A stretch of DNA of 64,000 bases from Pomacea canaliculata (lineage: Eukaryota; Mollusca; Gastropoda; Architaenioglossa; Ampullariidae): assembly GCF_003073045.1 (NCBI RefSeq), contig NC_037592.1:903371-967370 (forward strand). The letters run 5' to 3'. The notes under the pieces are model-generated. The model saw only the letters and a program-made list of their open reading frames with translations. It did no database searches and was not told where the DNA came from. A program made the position numbers and the translations under genes. This document shows, piece by piece, positions 40,091 to 64,000 of this stretch (its first letter is position 1; every line of letters begins with the position of its first letter).

Positions 40091-41187
40091 GTCTCGAGAC
40101 TCCTGTCAGCTCATATCTGTATCAACCTACAGGCGAAAGATTCAAGTCTTTTTATTTGTAACTAGACATTTTTATTTTTTTGTAAGCGAAAATGTAAACG
40201 CTGTTGACACTTGTGTATCATCAGTGCGAAACACTTCAGGTTACATGCAAGATACATTTAAAGATTTTTCAAGAAGAAATAATATTTATTTAAAATTTCA
40301 TGAAAATGATATTCAGTTATTTTGCATTAAATTTACATTTATAAATGATATGTAAATATGATTTACATTGCAGAAGATTAATGAGTTAACGTGCACTTAA
40401 TGAATCGTAAGAATATTGCCCACTTAAAAAGTGTATTTAATCAAACCTTTGACTTTCATAGTGAGCTAGGGGAGAGAATGTGGGTTCAAACGGTATACCA
40501 TGGACGTCTATTTAGTTCGTGGGTATACAACATGTCGGCCTGGCGCGATCGTCGCATGCGTAACCAAGGCTTAAACAAGAGCCATTTTCGGTATCAGCGC
40601 GAGGCTTGGATATAAAATAAGTTAGGGCAGGTGTGAACATGATTTTATTCAGCATCAAAACATACATTTTTCAACAAAAACATTGAGCATTGCTCCTCGA
40701 TGTAAACCACTGATCCAAAAATCACCGCAATTGTCATACTTTTTAGCACTCACTTGCACACAAGTTTCACACGCTATAACTATATATATTATTGAGATGT
40801 ATACTTTTTTAATTTAACCAACTTTCACAGAGGATGTGTACTAAGTTTTTTTTATTTGTTTTCTCTTTACAAACAAAACATTGAGATGCACTCACAAACT
40901 GCTGTGGCCATTACCTGAGTGAGGTAATGAGCATGTGCATTTTTATATATTGTATGTGTGTGTGTGTGCATGTGTGTGTCTATATGCATGCGTGTTGTTC
41001 CTAGTTTACAAACACATCATCTCCTACTTCATATAAATGCATGACGGGATGGCGGGAAGGGTGGGGTCAGCATGGGAAGAAAATTTCTCTCTATGGACAT
41101 GAGTTTTGGGACCTGGCAAAACCACAGACGCGTAGAAAGAAGTTTGTGCCAAAAGCAGCTAGAGAGTGGGGAGGAGGAGGGGGAATT

Positions 41188-41240
41188 TGTGTTTCACGCC
41201 GACCCAGGAACTAAAGGCTATATATCATGGCAAGGCAGGC
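41188..41240 (-). mobile_element. I-like LINE/SINE tail fragment, inverted
   Basis: Plus-strand GTTTCACGCCGACCCAGGAA followed by ACTAAAGGCTATATATCATG is the reverse complement of a tail related to the one ending the I-like LINE at 31670-31715 (GATATAGCCTTAG, GTAAAACAC). Only the tail is recognisable; the bases to its left (41040-41188) are G-rich and may belong to the same copy. Confidence 0.55.
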
Positions 41241-41597
41241 AGCCTTGTAAACCACCGTTTCTTTTGAGGTCAGCTTAAAGCTCTGCGTTATTTCTAGTTT
41301 GTAGATATAATTCCATATACTTTCCTGTTCCTCTGTGCACCAAACTGTGTGATGTTTGCCAGCAAGTCTAATGACCGTGTACCACATGGATGATGCTTGT
41401 GTTGTGTGTAATGTAATGAGTTTCGACAATCACGATCCCTGAAATGCAAAAGAGTGTATCGACCTTTTGTTTTTAATCAATTCCTTCTTCTGCCAGAGTC
41501 AAAAAGATCGAAGTCAAATTTCTTCATTCCACAATTATTTTCATTTCATCCTGTTCACCTTTCTTGCACAAACATTTAATGATGGAGCTCACACCGT

Positions 41598-41700
41598 GCT
41601 GGCTTTCCTTGTCACGGCATCTAATATCTGGCTCTCCTTGCTTGTCACGACATCGAATATCTGGCTCTCCTTGTGTGTCACGACATCTAGTATCTTTATG
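41598..41700 (+). repeat. about 35-bp tandem repeat, three copies
   Basis: Three diverged copies containing CTTGTCACGACATCTAATAT and CTGGCTCTCC. One plus frame stays open through the array and gives repeated VTTSNIWLS-like peptides. Likely non-coding. Confidence 0.75.
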
Positions 41701-43338
41701 AGCATCTGACGTCTATCTTGTCTTTACTGAAAATTATGACATCTAAAATGTCAACTTCCTTTTAGTCACAGGTCTGTTTTTTAACCGGTGATGTGACAGG
41801 TCAGTATCTGTCTTTTACAAAACCAGCAACCTTAAGTGTATGATTTTTTTTCCCCCCCTGTAAATTACATCAACGTGACAGCAAGGTCATGCAATCACAA
41901 CACATAAAAGACTCAGTCAAAACCAGGTCTTGCTTATATCATATGTATTGGTAGTGTTGGCTATGATTAGCTACTTAAAAGTACACAATGTAGCTATACA
42001 CAAAATAAACAATATTATAAACTGACACCTTTGAAGTTACAATCCACCTAAACTATTGCTATCACCTGTTCCAGGTTGATCACCCATAAAAATTCCCATG
42101 GCTGCTTGCTTCTTCCCAGCCCCAGGCTGACCACAAGCTACTATACAAATCTCCCTCCTTCACTTCTCAAAAACAGGAGTATTACAACATTTAGGTGTTC
42201 ATAAATCTAAAAGTTTACTCACTATGCCAGCATATTCTCAAAAAAAGTTCTCCAGGACCCAGTTGTAGATATGTTATTTTCTTATTTAAAACAAAGGTTT
42301 TAAAAAAAGATAAAGGTCATCACCTAAACTTTTTCAGGTGGCTGGGGAGTGAGGTGTTAGAGACCTCACTGTTCTTATACACTAACATACAAATAAAAAC
42401 CTATCCACCTTGAAATGCAGCGCCACCTTGAGTACAAAACAAGTGTAGAAGATGATGCAACATAACCCTTGAGTGGGCTGCATGAATAGACAAATTTTGT
42501 TTTTAATGCATAAGTGCCTGTGGGGTCTACTCTCTGAACTCTATAGTAACTTAACTTATGGAAAGGTGACATGTTGCAAAAGCCATCAGATTTATTTTCA
42601 GCATATTATTTAGTCAACTGTGTGGTTAATGAACCTATTATCAGCATTCCATTTTGTCCAAAGCACATTTATTCTGCAGGAGTCGCTGTCCTCAGGCAGT
42701 CCCAAAAAACCTAGCTAGCACAAGCAATCACCTTTCTACCTAGTACCTACCCTTCCCTTGCCTGCTGAGATATCTTAGAAATCTTGGACCACACCAGTTG
42801 CTTTTTTATTCGCAGGTTAGGTCATTTCAAAATTATCACGAAATATATAAAAAAAAAATCCAAAATGACCTCTCTGCAGCAGGCTTAATAAAACATACTG
42901 CATCATTTGCTTCTCTATGAGAGCTCTAAACATTTTCAATTTGACGTTCATGCATCACTGCTACATGTGTGTGCACACATGCATATACTTATAGAGATGC
43001 ATTCATTCATATTCCATTACAATACATACAAATCATGAGCAGCTGTAATAAGCACACACTTCTTAAAAGTCCTTGTCAGGTAGCCCACTCAGCTGAAACA
43101 ACTATTTTATCCTGCACTCATTCTGCAGTCATTTGTAGACACAAGCACACAGCATCAGAAGAAGCCATCATGAAGCAGCTACTGACAAATGATGGTAAGG
43201 CTGGATTTTCTGTGAATGTTGTTACTGTCCAATAGTGGAGGTACTATGGAAGGTTTTCAGTTAACAAAGGCATCCTCCTCCTCCACACTCCACCTGCCTC
43301 TGAGAACCATGACTAGTGGGCTGCATGGGATGGTTGCC

Positions 43339-60503
<17,165 letters not shown>

Positions 60504-60640
60504 GATGTTACTGCTGACCTTGACCTCGCTGGAGAAGGTGAAGTCAGAGGTCGAGGCTGTTGAGATGACTGACGCCGCCGTGCGTGACCCTCCACTGTTA
60601 TCTACGTGCACAGCTTTCTCTTCTTATATACTACTGCCTA
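60504..60640 (-). promoter_or_regulatory. GBE1 core promoter with TATA box
   Basis: Minus-strand TATATAAG at 60630-60623 lies 120 bp upstream of the GBE1 ATG (60503). A start site about 30 bp downstream would give a 5' UTR of about 90-100 nt. The reading frame upstream of the ATG is open but has no ATG and meets TAA inside the TATA box. Confidence 0.55.
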
Positions 60641-61621
60641 GGGCGGATGGAGGATGGAGGTTAGTGCGAGGCACGTGAAAGGAGAGCTAATGAAGACTGG
60701 GTTATGGGGTCTTACAGAACACAAAATACCAAAGGACAAGTGGAAGGACGGGATCGAGGGCATGCACTGCAGTACAACACAATGTTAAATTAGTCATCTA
60801 CAAGGGCAAGTCCAGATAGTACGCCTACCACTATGATACCAGCAATATACTTATAAATACATATACATGTTGACATAATTTCTCTCACACACAATAGATA
60901 TACATACTCCCAACAACGGTACGATATATAGTTGGTGACCCTTAAATTGGTCACCTCAGGCTCGCGGAAAGTAGAGTTGAGCAAGTAAATAGCACGTGAA
61001 CTCAGCTGCTAAGACGAATAACCGACACAAATAAATTAACATGCAATGGCTGACGTAGCATTTTGCAAAGATATACTATAATGTATCAGATCACATATGT
61101 TACTCTTTGTCGAAATCATGCGTTATTTACAGTTTTGAATATTGTACAACACACCAAGCGAGTCAGATAACGCACGTCAGCTCGTGCGGCGACGCTAAAA
61201 AGCAAACACCAAGTTGGCAAGTAGCTAAAATAAACGTAAAGTATGAACAGTTGTAAGCTGAGTTTACCTGGCTGCTTTGGGGTAGCCAAGAAACACTGTG
61301 TCCTCAAAATGTACGCGCAATTGTTTTCTTCTGACTTCTTTTTGCTGGTGTAACCTTGTAAGTGCTGCGTTTTGATGGTTAAACTGTTTGGCAGACAAAG
61401 GTTAAGGCTATGGTGGGGGCCGTGTGTCGTCTGCTAGTAGCACGCCAAAAAAGCTTCCGGTTTACCGCGCATGCGTGCACCAGGCTTCATGGCTGCTTTT
61501 TCCTGGAGACGCAACAACAAAGCGCGGTGCTGCCGCGTGACAGCAGTAATAGCACACGGTCCAAGCAGTCGAGCCTTGTCTGAACTAATTCGTTAAGATT
61601 AAAGTTCAAGTCGAAGAAAGA
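60641..61621. promoter_or_regulatory. divergent intergenic region, GBE1 and unidentified + strand gene
   Basis: About 1 kb between divergent starts. The right part (61430-61600) is CpG-rich, with an ETS-type CTTCCGG at 61455-61461 and an NRF-1-like CGCGCATGCGTG at 61466-61477, typical of TATA-less housekeeping promoters. A minus-strand CAG/GTAAAC at about 61267 could be the donor of an alternative GBE1 5' UTR exon; unproven. Confidence 0.5.
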
Positions 61622-61652
61622 ATGAAAGGATTTGACCGGCCGACTGGCAAAG
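61622..61652 (+). CDS. first coding exon of an unidentified gene (continues beyond window)
   Basis: ATG at 61622 opens MKGFDRPTGK and is followed after one further base by a consensus donor (G / GTGAGATT, GT 61653-61654). An in-frame TAA at 61586-61588 lies upstream, so this ATG is the first in frame, and it sits just downstream of a CpG-rich promoter. Only 10 residues are available and no second exon is recognised before 64000, so the gene cannot be named. Confidence 0.5.
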
Positions 61653-62215
61653 GTGAGATTATTATTATTTTACTTTCTTAAATGCCGCATACGATCGATG
61701 GACGACCTCTCCTATGCAACCCGATATGTTGTGTGTCACTTCTCTGTTCGGTCGTGGAGATTTCAAGAAGTTCGAGTGATCATAGCTTTAAATAACCTGT
61801 AGCATAAATAAGTCGAAACAAAATGTGGTTTCAGGCATTTGAGGGAATTATCATTTGCTCTTTCATAAGCCCTCTAGCGCAAGCGGTAAGATATGCATCA
61901 ATTAAATCCATGTGCATGTACCTCTCTTCAGTGGTAGTGTAATGTTTTAGAGGAAGATTCTACTCTCTCTCACTCACTCACACACACACACCTAAGCTTT
62001 GTTCATGAAACATTTTATACATCTCTTCTGCTATTATGATATATATATATACAGCGAATAATGTAGAAGCCTCGGTGATTATGAAATACTTTCCTTTCAT
62101 AGCTCAGCCAACTTGAGAGGCCATGCAGCACACTAGACAATTATGTCTTCCAGCTGCAATAAATTAGTTAACACAAATGGGTTATCTGCAATTGACAGGA
62201 TATAGAAGCATTATG

Positions 62216-62216
<1 letters not shown>

Positions 62217-62296
<80 letters not shown>

Positions 62297-62355
62297 ATGC
62301 TTGTGCGTGTGTGTGTGTGCATGTGTGTGTGTGTGCGCGCGGGCGTGTGTGTGTA
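62217..62355. repeat. (TG)n microsatellite
   Basis: About 140 bp of nearly uninterrupted TG dinucleotides with a few CG and CA interruptions toward the right end (GCGCGCGGGCGTGTG). The long Cys-Val and His-Thr open frames here are artefacts of the repeat. Confidence 0.97.
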
Positions 62356-63597
62356 GACAGGCTTCCTTGTATAGAAAATCTGATGGCACTGTCGCTATGG
62401 CAGCACTAAGGAGGATTTTCCTATTGATTTTATTTTTTCACATTAGGACACTTGAGTGAGTATTTCTCATGTCTGTCCCCTGACAGTGCAGGGAGCATAA
62501 AAAGGAAGTGAAAAAAGCTTGGAGTAATGACGCATTCCAGTGGAAAGTATGAAAGAGGAATAGTTACAGTAAATGCTTTATTGGTGTCGTTCCAAGGATC
62601 TGACCATAGAAAGTTTGGTTAAGTAGTTTAAGTGGAAAGGGAGTGAATTTTTGAGTATTTATCATGGAACAGTGATCTGAACACCAAAAGATCTGTTTCA
62701 CAAACTAGATTAGGCATGAGACCATTGTCTCAGAAATGATGTTGCATATACAGAGATATCCTTAAGGTATCAGAGTAAATCCTGAAATGCTACATAATAC
62801 AAGTTTTAGTCAGCCCTCAAAATATCCACGTGGTTAGCTTCAGCCATGATACTTCCAAACTACTAAGCCATTAATAACACACATCCATTGAAAACAATGG
62901 CGTTGCTTATCCACATAGGTTATGGTGATGATGAAAAGTCTCTGATCTACGCACCACACCACGTGATTTGGTGTGATTTCGTGTGATTTTAGTTATATAG
63001 TTATATTCTGCTATATTTTGATCGTTATCACACATTTTTTTTCTTCACTTTTTCTCAAGTCAGCGGCAACCTCATTTTCCACCTCTCTCCGGTGGTGTGT
63101 CCGCAGCTGTAATTCATACATTGTTGGCCCTGCTTTGTGCGATCCAGCGGCTTAAAATACATTTGACACCCTGCTGAAATGTTAAAATATAATATTCCGA
63201 TCTGCTTGGCTTAATAAGATGGCTACATATTTGTACTTCGCTTCGATAACAGGAAGGCGCTGCAAACGGACACTTGCAAATTCATTAAGTGCTTGTTCAC
63301 ACCAAACCCCTCCTTGACCACCCTCCTCCCAGCTCCCGAGTTTCACCAGCCGACGTACGTAAAGCACTTGAAGCTATACTTTTTGACTGATACGAGTGAC
63401 ATTAATTGCCGCGAAACTAAAGTAAAAAACTGTCCACTCATTTATGTAAAAGACGAATTTTGTACCTAAAGACTGTCTCCGCCGTCAGACGTCGCTTCGT
63501 GTTGACGACCTGTCCATGGCGACCATCAGTGTCCGAATATGGGAGGTGACCGCTGGTCAGATGAGGGTCCGTTTATGGCAGGTCTTTTGCCCCACTC

Positions 63598-63815
63598 CCT
63601 CACACGCTTACTCTCACACCTACACTCTCACACCTACACATTCACACTCACACTCTCACAAACCTACACTCTCACACCTACACTACACTCTCACACCTAC
63701 ACTCTCACACACACACTCTCACACCTGCACTATCATTCTCACACCTACACTCTCACACCTACACTCTCACACCTACACTCTCACACCTACACTCTCACTC
63801 CTACACTCTCACTTT
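63598..63815 (+). repeat. CTCACACCTACA minisatellite
   Basis: About 215 bp built from a 14-bp-scale unit (CTCACACCTACACT) in more than a dozen copies, with shorter variants CTCACACACACA and CATTCACACTCA at the left. Strongly C/A-biased on the plus strand. Open frames across it are repeat artefacts. Confidence 0.95.
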
Positions 63816-64000
63816 CACGAGGATGTCTGGATTTTTTTTTCTTCTTTTTCTTTTAACGAAAGGTGAACGTAACATTCGTCACTCTGGGGCTGTTTCCTAT
63901 GGAGCAGGGTGGGTACTACAGGTTTGATCCTTTAATTTCAGTCTTCCTCACTTGTAAGACAACTCGATATTCAAGCAGTGACATGATGTAGATCCTCGTG

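Larger units (their letters stand above)
40091..43338. other. GBE1 3' flank / RPL12 upstream region
   Basis: About 3.2 kb between the GBE1 stop and the RPL12 promoter. Minus-strand AATAAA hexamers that could end GBE1 lie at about 42666-42671 and 40644-40649. A GC-richer 225-bp open frame at 40391-40615 (+) resembles no family. A short TG tract is at about 40958-40980. No tRNA or known ncRNA is seen. Confidence 0.45.
61653..64000 (+). other. presumed intron of the 61622 gene, no exon recognised
   Basis: Contains a TG microsatellite and a CTCACACCTACA minisatellite (separate entries). Nothing else is recognisable as an exon, RNA gene or transposon. The 63100-63560 stretch is slightly richer in CpG. 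Confidence 0.4.

Noticed and set aside
40391..40615. 74-codon frame upstream of RPL12
   Set aside because: No similarity recognised and no supporting promoter or splice signals, though it is somewhat GC-richer than its surroundings.
60504..60611. N-terminal extension of GBE1 with HVDNSGGSRTAAS
   Set aside because: The frame is open but lacks an ATG and meets a TAA inside the TATA box; the first ATG at 60503 is preferred.
62168..62459. Long Cys-Val and His-Thr open frames on both strands
   Set aside because: They are translations of a TG/CA microsatellite.
63516..63866. 105- and 116-codon Ser/Thr/His/Leu-rich open frames
   Set aside because: They translate the CTCACACCTACA minisatellite; no splice or start context.

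Overview
This window is animal nuclear DNA: AT-rich, with long introns carrying GT-AG splice sites and no operons. It is most likely from a mollusc, probably a gastropod. The protein genes are animal housekeeping genes. The mobile elements (CR1-like, RTE-like and I-like LINEs, Tigger/pogo, hAT, and a tRNA-type SINE with a TTTTTCTCCAGGTACTCC-like core) suit a lophotrochozoan, and the I-like 3' tail resembles one I associate with molluscs. The assignment is by recognition, not by a search.

Layout. (1) 1-7017, + strand: the 3' end of vinculin, namely two tandem 39-nt microexons (760-798 and 2003-2041) and the terminal exon (6851-7017). (2) 7018-14138: vinculin 3' UTR, intergenic DNA and the TMEM41B 3' UTR. 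(3) 14139-20942, - strand: complete 7-exon TMEM41B (329 aa). Its introns hold a Tigger-like element, a hAT MITE and two decayed partial copies of its own exons. (4) 21516-35808, + strand: complete 14-exon TTLL1 (421 aa), head to head with TMEM41B across a 573-bp shared promoter. (5) 36897-39902, - strand: complete 6-exon RPL12 (165 aa), tail to tail with TTLL1. (6) 43339-60503, - strand: complete 15-exon GBE1 (693 aa), with introns full of LINE and pogo remnants. (7) 61622 onward, + strand: a short first coding exon of an unidentified gene, divergent from GBE1, followed by a long TG microsatellite and a minisatellite.

Exon coordinates come from reading both strands by hand. In every complete gene the exon lengths and phases add up to an intact frame, and the total lengths match the families (RPL12 165, TTLL1 421, GBE1 693, TMEM41B 329 residues). 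The genes do not form a pathway: actin adhesion (vinculin), ER lipid scrambling (TMEM41B), tubulin polyglutamylation (TTLL1), ribosome (RPL12) and glycogen branching (GBE1).

The most interesting observations are: twin symmetric microexons in the vinculin tail; two exon relics inside TMEM41B; an 89-codon open block in GBE1 intron 12 that keeps intron phase; two pogo copies carrying complementary remnants of one transposase; and several nested transposon insertions.
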